Shown: one piece after another, positions 13,186 through 25,171 of the stretch | Position numbering within the stretch: the first letter of the stretch is position 1 | Layout: every line of letters starts with the position of its first letter | Assembly: GCA_008009225.1 (NCBI GenBank) | Contig: CM017764.1 | Span: forward strand, 12,299,486-12,363,485 | From: Acer yangbiense | Taxonomy: Eukaryota > Streptophyta > Magnoliopsida > Sapindales > Sapindaceae | Direction of reading: 5' to 3' | Length of the DNA: 64,000 nt | Made by a program: the position numbers and the translations under genes | Notes under the pieces: generated by a model | What the model was told of the DNA's origin: nothing | Seen by the model: the letters and a program-made list of their open reading frames with translations, nothing else | Database searches by the model: none

Positions 13186-15269
13186 TATAATCACAACTAA
13201 AAATTATTAGTTTACAGAAGTTATATAATGTTAAAATTAGTTGAAACTTGACCGGTAGTTTAGAAACACATTACCCGATGGTAACAACTAACAACAACTA
13301 AAATAAAATAATTAATCTGTCATGAAACATGAGAGAATATATATATTAAAAAAAAGAGTTGAACTCCAAGTTGTTAAATGCCCAATCCCCAACTAAACCA
13401 AGACAGATAGAGACTTAAAAAAAGGTCTAATTAGATTCACCTTCTCTGCTAACTCTTTGGTTTTTGTATTTGATTTCTTATGCTCCTCCTAAATCCATGT
13501 GCTTTCTCGCCCCACCTCACCTAATCTTTCACATGTCCTTGTTTACACTTTAACATCACAAATCTGGCAATCTCTAACAAAGAGATTGAGTGAGACCATC
13601 TAGACTCTTCACATTGTATTTGACCCACTTTTGAACAAAATCAACATGAATCTCTAACAACTTTCGAAAATCACGTATACACGGTTTTTCTCTAGTCAGC
13701 TTGCAGCAGGACCAGGGGTATACCCAGAAAATATTTACCGATCGAGCTAAATTATATATATAATTCTCGGTATACACTAATATTATAAAATCAGTTCTTT
13801 AACTATCAATAGTTATTTATCTATTTTTATTTAGTCAATATATTAATGACTCACAAACTCTCTCACACTAAATTTATTAAATTCAGTGTGTATTATAGAG
13901 AAAACTCTTGTATTTTTCTTCCTCAATGTACATGTATTTAATAACGTCAGTTGAAGACATGCGAACCATTGATTAAGAATAAACAAAAATGATATAATTC
14001 TTGATAAAAGGTTTTTTTATTTTTTTTATTATTATTTTTTTTAATAATAGGATGACATCAATTCAATAATCGACTACTCAATAATATGAAATGCATTGTA
14101 AAATTTATACATAAACAATTATTTAAATTTATAGTTAACAAAATATATTTAAACTTGCAAATGGCATAATTCTATAATGTTAGAAGCAATAATATTATGT
14201 GTATTTTACTATTTTTACAATGAACAATTAAATATTTACATTTTATTAAATTTAGATAAAATATCATAGTTTTATAATATTATCAAACCTTAGGGGAAGT
14301 GTGTGTAATTAGCCCTTTATGTATTAGCTTTAGCCCTCTCTTACTTCCGCGGTCCGCCTCTGAGCAGGACAATCCTTTTGTAACGTTGCAGAAGACGGTC
14401 TTGATTAAGATTTGATCGGTTTTGTTTTATGACTAGTTTATAGACAAATTCAAGCAATGGGGTTTGTGTTTTAATGTTGTAACGGTTGTGTACATGTGAG
14501 ACCATAAAGTAGAATGGAAGAAGAGACCACCTCCAAGTAGGTGATGTCTTATGAACGTTAGTTAAAATAGCTAGCTGGTTTCCATGATAGTTTTTTCCAT
14601 TTACATGCCCGTGCAGTGAAAAGCTGAAAAAGTAGACTGGTAATTTTGTACAAACTACAGAGTAAAAAGTAAAAACTCAATGGTGTTTTGTAACTCAAAT
14701 GATATTGGAATTTTAGTTAACAATAAGATAGACAATGAAAAATAATAGATTAAGGTTAAGTTGCCGTTTAACCCTCCTACTTAAAATAAATAGATGAAGT
14801 TTTCTAGAATAATATCCCGGCTACTCCCATAATCAGGAGATATATACTCTTTATATATGTTTGTATAATGAGACTCAAAACCCTAACTTCTAATGTGAAA
14901 AGGAAAGTATATGACCCATATTTCGTATCTCATATGTTAAGATGGGATGTGACCGGTGCTACTAAGTTACATAGTGTTATGTCCAAAAGGGTTTAACTAA
15001 TTGCTTTTTAATACGATCCTCTCCTACATTTTTGTTTAGTTTCTAATTGAATTGTGAATTAAAAATAGGCTTTTAGATTCTTAAGAAAACTGTGGTAATG
15101 TACACAAGACACAGGACATTAATTATATGCAAGCTGCTTCCAAAATTCAATACACATTTAACATTTTTCAGAGTTCAGAGTTCAGACCAAATTCAATACA
15201 TATAATAACAAAGATAACATCAAAATGCACCATAACCAAATAGCAAAATATTAATGAGTAAAAGCCAAT
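13186..15269. other. AT-rich spacer, no gene seen
   Basis: AT-rich sequence with short low-complexity runs (for example 14010-14045). I see no coding region and no clear element ends. Confidence 0.5.
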
Positions 15270-15400
15270 AGTGGCGTAACTCAGCTGGTAGATGGACGAA
15301 CTTGGGGTTTGGACAAATAACTCCTAGATTAACGGCTCAAATCCTACAAATTGTAAAAACTTAAAAAAAAATACTTAGTCCCAAATTAATAGATATTGTC
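15270..15400 (+). mobile_element. tRNA-derived SINE remnant
   Basis: A tRNA-like head with an A-box-like segment (GTAACTCAGCTGGTAGATGG) is followed about 45 bases later by a weaker B-box-like GGCTCAAATCC, then an A-rich tail. A sister copy is at 56305-56460. The pair matches the layout of a tRNA-derived SINE rather than a tRNA gene. Confidence 0.6.
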
Positions 15401-15731
15401 AAAAATAATAATAATAATAATGAGTAAAAGACATTACAAAAACCAATTGTATATATTTCCCAAAATGACCATATATTATAATAATATCCATAAAAAACAA
15501 AAAAAAACAAAAAACATGAAGCTACAATTACACTTCACAATTGTCCCCAAAAATTATAATACAAAAATATCCTTTATTTTATCATCATTTACTAAACATG
15601 CATCTGATGCACCTGTCACAAAAAAAAATAATTTAATCAATTAAAATACCACCCACAAAAATAAAATTTTGCAATCTATTTGTATTTTCTCTTCCCAAAT
15701 TGCCCCTTTCTTAACAAAAAAATTTCCAATT

Positions 15732-16946
15732 CTACCCTTTCCATTCACTGCACTGAGTAGAAGGCCTAGTGTTCTGCTTGCCAGACTTCAACGGGCACGG
15801 CGTCTGTACGGGCGGGACCATACAGTTATACTGTAGACACAGTGAACTGCTCAAAGGAATCTCAGCCGTCGGATTGATCTGAATCCCAGTCAAGTAATTG
15901 TGCTGTAGATATAATATCTGTATATTTGCATTCAATAACCGATCCACGAAACTACCCGGAACCTGACCCGTGAACCGGTTGTTGTTCAGGTATAAAATCT
16001 GTACGGTCGAGAACAACGGAGAGACTTGACCCGACAGCCTGTTGTAGCTCAAATCCACGCTCCCGATCGTCACCTGATCAGCCGGTTGAACCGAACCGGA
16101 AAACTGGTTTCTCTGTAGCTGGAGGTTCGTGATTGGAAATGTGAAGATCCGACCCGGAATTGGACCGGAGAACTGGTTTATACTGAGGTCCAAGTAATTT
16201 AACTGATCCAACCGGTTCAGCAGCCGATCAACCGGTCCACTGAGCCGGTTCCAAGACAGAGAGAGGTATTGCAGTGAAGGAGGCAGCGAATACGGAGATA
16301 GCGAACCGGAGAGCTCATTGCTTTTCAAGTCGAGTCGGGTCAGTGTTTGAGAGAGAAACGGAGGGACCGGACCCGAGAGCTTGTTGTGGCAGAGAATGAC
16401 GTTCGATAACTCAGGTAGGGTTCCGATGGAGCGAGGAATGTCTCCGGTGAACTGGTTGTAGCTGAGATCGAGAGTTCTGAGGCCACGTAACTGGCCGAGT
16501 GTCGCCGGAATACCGCCGGAGATGAAGTTCCTGCTGGCCGCGAGAAACCGCAAGTTCTTCAACTGCGACAAAGACTGCGGCAGTGCCCCGATGATCCGAC
16601 CCGGTACAATGGATAACTCGGCGAGAGCAGAGAGTTTGCCTATAGCCGGATCGATCCGACCCGTGAGACCGGGTGACCCGGCACGAGGATCTCCGAGATT
16701 GAGAGCAATAACCTTATCGCCGTCGCAGTAAACTCCGGCGAAGTTACAGGGATCGGCAGTGAAGTCCCAGGAAGTAAAAAAGTTAGAACCGGGCATGTCG
16801 TCGAGAGATTTTCGAATGGCTTGCAAAGCTAAGAAATCAACTGGGTCTAAAATGGAAAAAACATTAATGAATCTACATTGTACAAGAAACAGCAAGAACA
16901 CAAAGTGTGAGAGTGAGAGAGACAGTCTCTGCTTTGACCTGGCCAT
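15732..16946 (-). CDS. Secreted leucine-rich-repeat protein, intronless
   Basis: 404 aa. The ATG at 16946 (MARSKQRL) is chosen because a hydrophobic signal peptide follows at once (residues about 10-31) and a TATA box lies at about 16989-17001 on this strand. An in-frame ATG at 17162 would read through that TATA box and is rejected. After the signal peptide comes a plant LRR N-terminal cap (DFLALQAIRKSL, then SWDF..DPCNFAGVYC), about ten LRRs of the LxxLxLSxNxFxGxIP type (about residues 80-360), and a Cys-containing C-terminal cap (LCLQYNCMVPP). There is no transmembrane segment and no kinase. It probably acts in the apoplast or cell wall. It resembles plant LRR proteins of the DRT100/RLP-like kind; I do not assign a ligand or symbol. 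It is much more GC-rich than its surroundings. Confidence 0.93.
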   Translation of the reverse strand: MARSKQRLSLSLSHFVFLLFLVQCRFINVFSILDPVDFLALQAIRKSLDDMPGSNFFTSWDFTADPCNFAGVYCDGDKVIALNLGDPRAGSPGLTGRIDPAIGKLSALAELSIVPGRIIGALPQSLSQLKNLRFLAASRNFISGGIPATLGQLRGLRTLDLSYNQFTGDIPRSIGTLPELSNVILCHNKLSGPVPPFLSQTLTRLDLKSNELSGSLSPYSLPPSLQYLSLSWNRLSGPVDRLLNRLDQLNYLDLSINQFSGPIPGRIFTFPITNLQLQRNQFSGSVQPADQVTIGSVDLSYNRLSGQVSPLFSTVQILYLNNNRFTGQVPGSFVDRLLNANIQILYLQHNYLTGIQINPTAEIPLSSSLCLQYNCMVPPVQTPCPLKSGKQNTRPSTQCSEWKG

Positions 16947-16988
16947 TGAAAGCAATCTAGTTGAGTCGAAAATGAGTGATATGTAGTA

Positions 16989-17001
16989 GTATATATATAG
17001 A
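16989..17001 (-). promoter_or_regulatory. TATA box of the LRR gene
   Basis: On the minus strand this reads CTATATATATAC, about 45-55 bases ahead of the ATG at 16946. A start of transcription about 30 bases downstream would leave a 5'UTR of roughly 15-25 bases. This fits the chosen start codon. Confidence 0.65.
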
Positions 17002-18875
17002 GTGAAGAGAGAAAGCTTTTTAGAGATCAAATAAAGGTTTATCCGTGAAAGAAGTCTACCGATTTCTCGTGGGAAATGGCGTGAGAGCTTTAATGGCGAA
17101 ACTATCAGCATCAAAAAAGGGGTGGCTTGGAAGAGAAGCAATAACAGAGAAGTCTTCTTCAATCTTCTTCTAGACGACTCTCAGGCTTCTTCTGAGAGAA
17201 GTTGAAAATGGAAAAATGGAAAAAATGGAGACTCTGTTTTCTTCTTTTGTTTGTGTGTCGTTTTGTTGTACTGGCTACTACAACAAGCTCTGATGATTAT
17301 GATTATTGATTAACCAATAATATTTTTATTAAATTGTTTTTTATTTTTCTTTATTGGGAATTGGTTCCAGGGCCAAACAAACGGTTGTCCGACCCTACAT
17401 GGAACTACGAGCCTGAGGTTCGGGTGACAGGTCATCGGGTGTAATATGCGGTGTTTCGGGCGGGGATCACGTGACCCGTTAGCTTTAGACCCACCCACCC
17501 ACCACTAAGTTTTTAAGGCATTTTGGTTAAAACAGAGGTGTGAGTCAGTGAGACAGTGAGTGGTGACATTCTTTCACTTTCACTGACAGCTTGAACTTGC
17601 CACGTAAGCATTTCATGTAAGAACCTGTTACTAGGCTTTTACTCTTGATGATGTGGCTTGCCAGCTGTGACTTGTTGTCCCTGGTTTGGTTTTTAATGTT
17701 TTTTTTGGCGATGATATTTGCACCCCTTAAAGTAATATTTTATTGAAGAGAACTTCTCCTTACAATCCATAAATTATCTATTCACACTCCAATTTAATTT
17801 TTTTTATTAATGATAATTTTAACCTAAATTAAAATTATTAAACAAGTAAAAACACTTACTTAAAGAATCTTTGATTAATAGTGTGTAAGTACACAACCAC
17901 CTAATACATACCTACAAGAGTAACAAAAAGAATTTTCATATATTTTTTTATTATATTTAAAAAAAAAAAACAAGGTACTTTTTTTTGATTTTTTTTTTAG
18001 TATATACATACGTATGATTCTTCAAACTTATTAGTAAGTTTTTTTTCTTAATTGTCAGTCTTGCTTGAAAAAAAAAGGAAATTAGAGGTAAGTTTAATAT
18101 GGTAATTAAAAATTTAAGAGAGAATATTTAATATGTAATAATTAATCTAATGATTTAGGAGAGATAATTTTCCTTTTTAATAATTTAATTCAAAAAAGAT
18201 AGAAAGGATAATCTTGTAACAAAATGAAGTGTCTTTAGAATTTTTTAAAATTTAAATTTTGAGAATGGACTCTCTTTATTGAAAATCCAATATTACTCTT
18301 GAGCAAAATTACTTAAAGACTAAATAGTGTGTAAGTACAAACCCTATTTGATATTCACATATATAATAAAAACCATTCTATTTTCTCAAACCTTAACTTC
18401 TATTTAAATACTAATTTCAATTTCTTCTGAGGAATACAAATTAAAAAAGGAAGTTTCCTATTTGATATTCACATGCACCCGTTGTCGTGTAGTGTGTTGA
18501 TGGATCAATCATCTAATCCTATGATGATCTATGATCAAGGCTAGAGGAAGAGCTCATAAGCTTGTAACATAATTAAATGGAGCGATTGCTAATGGGTTAT
18601 GGGGTGTGTCTGTTGTTTTGTTTTCTGGGTGTCTTCGGTTTTGGCTCTTAGCTGATCAAGTTTTCTGTGGAGACTTTCTTCAAACACATGTGCTACAAAT
18701 TTTTCAACATTAACATTATAATGAAATTCTTAAGATCATCATGCCAAACAAAAACACCATAGAAGAAATATTTTACCTAATATATATCAATTATAGTTGG
18801 TTAGATTTAACGAAAGAAAATGAAGGATTTATGGAGGAGAGTAGAAGACGGAATTTAGAATTTGGTAATTAGAAC
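17002..18875. other. Spacer upstream of the LRR gene
   Basis: Promoter-side and intergenic DNA, strongly AT-rich after 17700, with poly(A)/poly(T) runs near 17960-18080. No gene seen. Confidence 0.5.
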
Positions 18876-18877
18876 TT

Positions 18878-19020
18878 TTTTTTTTTTTTTGAAACTGTGA
18901 AGTTTATTTAGAGGGCCAAAGGCCAAGAAAACAAGAGCACTGCGGATAAAACCTGGTAGCACAAAGAAAAGCGAGGAACAACCGAACCCAAAACCAACAC
19001 ACAACCAATAAAAATGAAAC
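18878..19020 (-). mobile_element. 5'-truncated LINE 3' end
   Basis: Read on the minus strand this ends with TTTGGCCCTCTAAATAAAC and a short A-tail (the T-run at 18878-18891). That is the usual appearance of the 3' UTR of plant L1-type LINEs. No coding part remains. The 5' limit near 19020 is approximate. Confidence 0.5.
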
Positions 19021-19922
19021 TTAGAGGAGGAAGGATGAGAGTAGCAATCTATAACACCCTATAAAGACATGTTGGGATGATTGGGTTCGACAAACAAGCT
19101 TGAATTAAATTATGATGTTGATTGCATCCTTATTGTTCAAATTTCGAAGAACACTTATACTTGACTGCTTTTAATCAAGAAATCATTCTCTACCAAGATT
19201 CAAAAAAGAAGTATAGTTGCAATGAAAAGAAATTTTGTTCAGAACATTTTAAAGTGATCCCAGATATTTTTTCAGGAGTTGGAAATTTTTCTACTTTTTT
19301 TAACGATAAATTATTTATTTGAATAAAAAAAATAAAATAAACTTTTAAAGAAAATTACATTAAATAATAATAAAAGTGATTAGATAACAAAATAGTGGAG
19401 TGTACTTACAAAAATATAATGCAATAGGTAGTTTTGGTATTAAATGGGGTTTATTTACGAACTAAAGATTTTAAAAATATCTTAGGAGTGTACATACGAA
19501 AGGGTGTATAAACGGTTTTTAAGAGGTGTCAATATCGCCCTTTTTTTTGTTTTTTACTAGACAAATCAGCAGCTCGTTAAACAAGCAGATTGTGCAATTT
19601 TAATTTTTAATTTTTTCTTGAAAAGTATTAGCAGTGGCAATTAGATATAGCAAAATGAAAAAGTGAGTCAAAACACATTGATATTTTTCATAACATTTTT
19701 GTCCCTAACAGTTGTAATCCTTTCTTGAACTTCAAGGCAAAGGAAGAATGCTACACGCTTTTATGTAATAAATTCATGCCTGACCGAAATACGGACTCGA
19801 TAGTATTTTTTACAAAATGCGTGAGATTTTCATTTATCTCATGAGTCATGACATCTTATCACATGTATGGAGATCGTATATTATTGGTAAATAAAAATAT
19901 ATATAGGGTTAAAATTGAAACT
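19021..19922. other. AT-rich spacer
   Basis: No coding signal beyond chance frames; AT-rich with short homopolymers. Confidence 0.45.
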
Positions 19923-20265
19923 AACCATATAATTAGTGGAGATTTTATTTTTACCTAGCATCAGTGTTTTGATTGTTTTTATAAAACTTTCCACTGATGA
20001 GACAAAAATACCCTTAATGATTTCTCAATTAAACATGTCGGTCTTCTTTAGTTAAACACATAAGTTTTCTTCAGTTAAACACACCACTTGTTTCCTTAAA
20101 TTAAACACATTACCGGTTTTTATCAATTAAACACGCTACTAGTTTAATTTCCAGTGTGTTTAATCTGGTGCATGGGTAAATTTGTCTCTGCAGTAGATTT
20201 GGTAAAAACAATGAAAACACTAATTCTGGATAAAAATAGACACTCACTTAATTTTTTGGTTAAGA
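19923..20265. mobile_element. Short inverted-terminus element with TTAAACAC motifs
   Basis: The two ends are imperfect inverted repeats: the left has TTTTTACCTAGCATCAGTG near 19949 and the right, reversed, reads TTTTTATCCAGAATTAGTG. Between them the motif TTAAACAC recurs several times (20030-20170). The larger relative at 20513-21999 has the same ends and the same internal motif. Exact limits and target duplication are not settled. Confidence 0.55.
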
Positions 20266-20289
20266 AGTGTTATTTCCTTATATATATAT

Positions 20290-20472
20290 AGTTTTTCTAT
20301 TATCAGTTCGTCCTGATATAAAATATATCAGGACGAAGAATGTGGACCATTAGATTTACATACTTTGACTCAAAGTGTATGCACTTGTCAAAACTTCTCC
20401 ATAATCTATGATTAACATTCTTCGTCTTGATACAAAATATATCAGGACGAACTGACAGTAGAAAAATTATAT
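20290..20472. mobile_element. TA-embedded hairpin MITE, copy 1
   Basis: The ends are inverted repeats with CAGTTCGTCCTGATAT at the left and the reverse complement at the right. Between lies a block containing CTTTGACTCAAAGTGTATGC. The element is flanked on both sides by TATATATA runs. Two other copies are at 58947-59113 and 61116-61294. Confidence 0.75.
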
Positions 20473-20696
20473 ATATATATGGGGAAATACCCATTTTTAG
20501 TCAAAAAAATTAGGAGGTTTATTGTTTTAATCCAAGATTAGTATTTTTATTGTTTCTACCCGACAATTGACTGTGGAGACTAAAATGCCCCTCATTTTCC
20601 CATTTTTCATTATTTTCTTTACCTCTTCTCTCTCCTTTGGTTAGAAACATTTTTTTTCTTCGTTCTCTCTCTCTTCCTTCTTTATCTCTCTTCAAT

Positions 20697-20699
<3 letters not shown>

Positions 20700-20738
<39 letters not shown>
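20700..20738. repeat. (CT)n microsatellite
   Basis: Uninterrupted TC/CT run inside the 20513-21999 element. Confidence 0.95.
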
Positions 20739-20740
<2 letters not shown>

Positions 20741-21715
20741 CCAGAAATGGTCTCTCTTCCCAAATTTTCCTCACGCCTTTCTCCTCTTTAAGACAAAACA
20801 ATTTTTTTTTTCAACCTAGATCTCCTCTCTCACGCTTCTCTCCTCTTTAGTCCAAGCAATTTGTTTTGATCTTACCATATCTACTCTTTCTCTTACTTGT
20901 ATCTACTCTTTTGAAATTGTGTGGGGTGTTTTTTTGTTCCTTTGTTTTGAGTCTCTGTTGGTTGTTCTTGTGTGTCTTTGCCTGGTTTGCAGATCAATGT
21001 TGTGTTCTTGTTGTTGTGCCTTCGTTTGTTGTTTGTTTGTTCTTTGTCACAGGTTTGGCTTCGTTTGTTAGGGATTCGGTGATGTTTCTCCAAATATGTT
21101 CTTCTTCTTCTTATTATTTTTTATTTTTTTTGTGATTTGTTCTTCTTCTTCTTATCATTTAAAAAAGAAGAAGTTTTTTTGATGAAGATTGGTGTTGTAC
21201 TGTTATTGTTCGAGATTGATGATGAAGATGTTTGAGATTGATGATGAATTGGTGTTCTTTGTCACGGATTAGTTTTTATTTTTTATTTTACTTTTTTATT
21301 TGAAGAGATCTGAAAATCCATCCAGATCTCTTCAAAGATTTTTTAATTTTTTTTAGTATGAGAAAATCTGGAAAATTTTCAAATCTATTCAAATCTGGAA
21401 TTTTTTTCCAAATTTCTTTAAACACACCAGACCACCAATTAAACACACCAGGTCAACCCAATTAAACACACCAGGTCAACCCAATTAAACACACCACGGC
21501 AACCCAATTAAACACACTAGAGTAGACTAATTAAACACACAAAGGTAGACTAATTAAACACACCAGGGCAACTCAATTAAACACACCAGATCAGACCAAT
21601 TAAACTTAATTAAACACACCAGGGCAAGACTAAATTAAATGCACCAAGTCTAAGTCTAACACAATTAAACACACAAGGACAAAAAAAAATTGTAGAAGAA
21701 GAAGATGGAGGTCCG

Positions 21716-21770
21716 GGAAGAAGAAGAAGAAGAAGAAGAAGAAGAAGAAGAAGAAGAAGAAGAAGAAGAA
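21716..21770. repeat. (GAA)n microsatellite
   Basis: Uninterrupted GAA repeat of about 17 units; a shorter run recurs at 21840-21861 after a near-copy of the neighbouring sequence (AAGATGGAGGTC at about 21702 and 21826). Confidence 0.95.
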
Positions 21771-21995
21771 TAAAGAAAATAGAGAAAAAAAGTTTTTTTT
21801 TTTTTTTCCAAGAAGAAGAATAAGAAGATGGAGGTCTGGGAAGAAGAAGAAGAAGAAGAAAAATAGAGATTTTTTTTTTATAACGAAAATTAGTCTTTAA
21901 AAATAAAAATCAATAAAAAAGGATAATTTTGTCCAAAAAGTGGATATTTTGACAAAAACAATAAAAATACTAATTCTGGGTAAAAACAATAAACC

Positions 21996-21997
21996 CA

Positions 21998-22036
<39 letters not shown>
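21996..22036. repeat. (TA)n microsatellite
   Basis: About 20 TA units bordering the right end of the 20513-21999 element. Confidence 0.95.
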
Positions 22037-22040
<4 letters not shown>

Positions 22041-22333
22041 TTTTTCAACATAATAAAAAGACATATATGTCCCATTTAAAGAGTGGATAGATATGACAAT
22101 TAATAGTTGAAGAATTGCTTTTGATAATGTCAATACATGCCTAGAGTTCTTAAAATTTCAAGCACCTTTGATGCTCGTCCTGTATAACTAGTACCGACTT
22201 AATAATTTGAATTTTAATAATATAAACAATGTGTTCCTGATAAAAATATCATTTATATACAAACACAAAATAAACGTGTCTCTTCTTTGTCTCATTTTTG
22301 GACTTCAAATTGCTTCAATCACTTACATATTTT

Positions 22334-22336
<3 letters not shown>

Positions 22337-22371
<35 letters not shown>
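22337..22371. repeat. Poly(T) run of about 35
   Basis: Long T homopolymer; its length is unreliable in most sequencing methods. It could be the tail of a minus-strand retroposon, but no head is recognisable. Confidence 0.8.
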
Positions 22372-22372
<1 letters not shown>

Positions 22373-22523
22373 GTGTTTCTCGCACTAATTTCCCTTTGCA
22401 TTTTTCTCCCCTATTTCAAACAATAATCAATAAAGTTTTTTTCAATTTCAGAAATTTACAAACTGAAAATTTTCAAGAGAAACATTGAAGTGTTGAAAGT
22501 CTCAAGTGAAATATTATTTTTTT

Positions 22524-24310
22524 AGGCCATCTCCAACCCAAAACCTATTTTGGTGCAACATTTGAACTAAAATGCTGTAACTTTCACATTATTTAGCTTT
22601 TTTATCTCTAACCCATTGCACCAAATGTTATACTATTCCCTTGAATATTCTATTTCTTTCCTCTTTTTTTTTTTTTTTTAATTTCTCAACAATTAACATT
22701 TCACCCCATAATTAATATAATATTGCAATAAGTTAAGAAATTATGAAATTAGTACATTAAGAAATTAAATTTAATTAACTAAAATATTGCTTTTATTATT
22801 AAATTAACTTAAACATTACATTTCATAAAATAAAAAATAAAAAACGTAAAAATAAAAGTACATATTGATCGTCATTTAATTATCTGAATTAGTATATTCA
22901 TCACACAAATGATCAATTAATGCATTTCAGGGTGCAATATGAACCTCTTTATCCTTGATTTTTCTATATTGAGCTAGGAATTCTTGAAATCGGGCATTTT
23001 CAACTACCACCATCTCAACTTCTGGAGTTTGCGCTTTCATATGATCATCAATTACTGCATCAACATCACGCTCATCCTCAATTATCATGTTGTGCATAAT
23101 AATGCACGTAGTCATTATATCATATAAAACATGTTTATGCCAAAAACATGCCGGTCCTGCCACAATTGCAAACCATGATTGGAGAACTCCAAATGCATGT
23201 TCTACGTCTTTTCTACATCTTTCTTGTTTCATTGCAAATAATTTTTTCCGACCACGTGGATCGAGAATAGTTTGTACAAGCGTAGACTATTTTTGGTATA
23301 TATCATCACCTAAATAATAACCCATGTTATATTCTTTTCCTTGAATAACATAATGAGTTGGATGAACAATACCTTGAGCGAGGTTGGCAAAAAGATGGGA
23401 TGTCTCAAACACATTAATATCTTTGTTGGTACCCGACAAACTAAACTATGTATGTCATATCCACAGATCATAATCAGCTACAGCCTCTAGAATAATATTT
23501 GGGGATCCACTACGACCTGCATATTGTCCTTCCCAAGCCGTTGGACAATATTTCCACTTCCAGTGCATACAATCTAGACTACTTGGTATTCTTGGAAAAC
23601 CACGATGTTTACCAATACGGAGTAGTCTGGTAACATCATTAGCGTTAGGTGATCTTAGATACTGCTCTATAAATACCTCCACAACAGCAAACAAAATCTC
23701 TTCAAACTTTCAATTGTTGTAGACTCTTCTATTTTAATATATTCATCAGTAGCATCCGCTGGTAGACCATATGCCAACATCTGAAAAATTGTTGTTATTT
23801 TTTGAAGAGCAGACAAACCCATTCTACCGAGCCTATTTCTTCGTTGCACAAAGTAGTTGTCACGAGTTTCCACAACATTAACAATACGAAAGAATAAACT
23901 TCTACCCGTTCGAAAGCATCAACGGAACATTTGATCATTATATTATGGGTTCTCGGCAAAATAATCGTTGAACAAACTACGATCAGCACTTTGCTGGTCT
24001 CGATTGATCACTATATGACCATGAATTGAGCCTCTATGGGTCGTTGGTTATTTTGTTGATTGCGATACTGATCGATGGCCCGTTGGATGTTAGCATGCTG
24101 TTTAATTATCGCTTCTTGTTCTACATCAATCACTTCAAGATCTGCCATAAGTTGTACTTCATCATCGTCGGAAGATGAAGATGCGAAATGAGATGGACCT
24201 CCAACATTGAAATTCATTTTTGTTTGGAGTTGAATTGAATGAGTTTTAGCAGACTTTGGTGTAGGCTATTTATCATTGTCAAAGATAATATTCTAGATAA
24301 ACCATAGGAA
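22524..24310 (-). mobile_element. PIF/Harbinger-type transposon remnant
   Basis: A broken Harbinger transposase (22927-24217) is followed on its 3' side by a terminus-like sequence, GGCCATCTCCAACCC, at about 22526, the usual appearance of plant Harbinger ends. The matching opposite end was not found to the right of 24217, where a ~130-bp tandem repeat begins. The element is thus truncated or rearranged at that side. Confidence 0.7.
22927..24217 (-). pseudogene. PIF/Harbinger transposase (DDE superfamily), broken
   Basis: Pieces in order on the minus strand: N-terminal part from ATG 24217 (MNFNVGGPSHF..), a middle part (RDNYFVQRRNRLGRMGLSALQK), then the DDE region. Catalytic-looking residues are the Asp in SSLDCMHWKWK, the Asp in NKDINVFE, and the Glu in KQERCRKDVEHAFGVLQ. 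The pieces lie in three frames (breaks near 23990 and 23700) and WI-stop-H stands where WIWH is usual. It has the usual length of plant Harbinger nucleases (about 430 codons) but cannot make protein. No associated Myb-like ORF was seen. Confidence 0.85.
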
Positions 24311-24529
24311 TCTGTACTATTAAATCGTTACCATTGGATGGATTTCATCAACATCAAAATTGTAGGTTTCATTTCCAAAATAATATCTTCACTTTTTTCC
24401 AGAAATCTTATTTTCACTTTTTCCAAAATTTGAAGATAAGAAATCTGAGCTATTAAATGCCAACTATTGGATGGATTTCATCACCATCTGAACCGTAGGA
24501 CACCTCTATAAAATAATATCTTAACTTTT

Positions 24530-24918
24530 TGATGCGTACCGGTTGGCAAGTTCTGACCTGGGTCACTTAGAGTACCCAAAACAGGGCTGACTTATGGGTT
24601 CAAAACTTTTGAATACTGGCTCCAAATGGCTATTATAATATGTTTTTGAAAAACCCGGGACGAGCTCTATAATTTGTCACGGACCAAGCCCAGAAGGGGC
24701 CCAAAAAGGTTCATTTAGTGTGTTGTCTGGAGACTTTTAGTTTCTTGCGCCACAATTAGGATTTTGTTTTCTTTCCCGATTTAGTTGATGTGTTTTAGGA
24801 GTCAATGAGATCTCATTTTCTCTATTTATTAGGTTGCATTAGGTTGAAGTTAATCAGTTTTTGAATGAAATAAAATTAACTTGAGTTTTGTCCTCAATTT
24901 ATCTCTTTTTTCTAGAAT
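24530..24918 (+). mobile_element. Solo-LTR-like insertion
   Basis: The block starts TGATGCGTACCGG and includes a TATTTATTAGG segment and an AATGAAATAAAATTAAC segment near its end, as found around the R region of plant LTRs. It interrupts the ~130-bp tandem array. No primer-binding site, internal domain or clean 5-bp duplication was recognised, so the right limit is approximate. Confidence 0.5.
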
Positions 24919-25171
24919 CTTATCTTAACTTTTTCAGAAATTTGATCTTCACTTTTCCCAAAATCTGAGCTAAAATGCCAACCATTGGATGGATTTCATC
25001 ACCATCTAAACCGTAAGACATCTCTCCAAAATAATATCTTAACTTTTCCAGAAATTTGATCTTCACTTTTCCCAAAATCTGAAGATAAGAAATCTGAGCT
25101 AAAATGCCAACCATTGGGATGGATTTCATCACCATATGAACCGTAGGACATCTCTCCAAAATAATATCTTA

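Larger units (their letters stand above)
20513..21999. mobile_element. 1.5-kb inverted-terminus element with internal AATTAAACACACC array
   Basis: The left end (about 20513-20570, GATTAGTATTTTTATTGTTT) matches the reverse complement of the right end (about 21950-21999). Internal content: a CT run at 20700-20738, a CT-rich stretch, a tandem array of a 20-24 bp unit built on AATTAAACACACC at about 21418-21670, and a GAA array at 21716-21770. The open frames inside (for example 20866-21135) are low complexity and do not resemble a transposase. It is probably non-autonomous and the superfamily is unknown. Confidence 0.6.

Noticed and set aside
15270..15345. Possible tRNA gene
   Set aside because: Only the A- and B-box-like parts resemble a tRNA; no acceptor stem closes and a sister copy with an A-rich tail exists, so it is a SINE.
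16947..17162. N-terminal extension of the LRR frame to an ATG at 17162
   Set aside because: The added 72 codons are low in similarity to any LRR leader, would include the TATA box at 16989-17001, and would bury the signal peptide.
20866..21135. Cys/Leu-rich open frame of 89 codons
   Set aside because: T-rich low-complexity translation inside a non-autonomous element.
21418..21670. CRISPR-like array
   Set aside because: Spacers are not of fixed length or unique and the host is a plant; it is a minisatellite in a transposable element.
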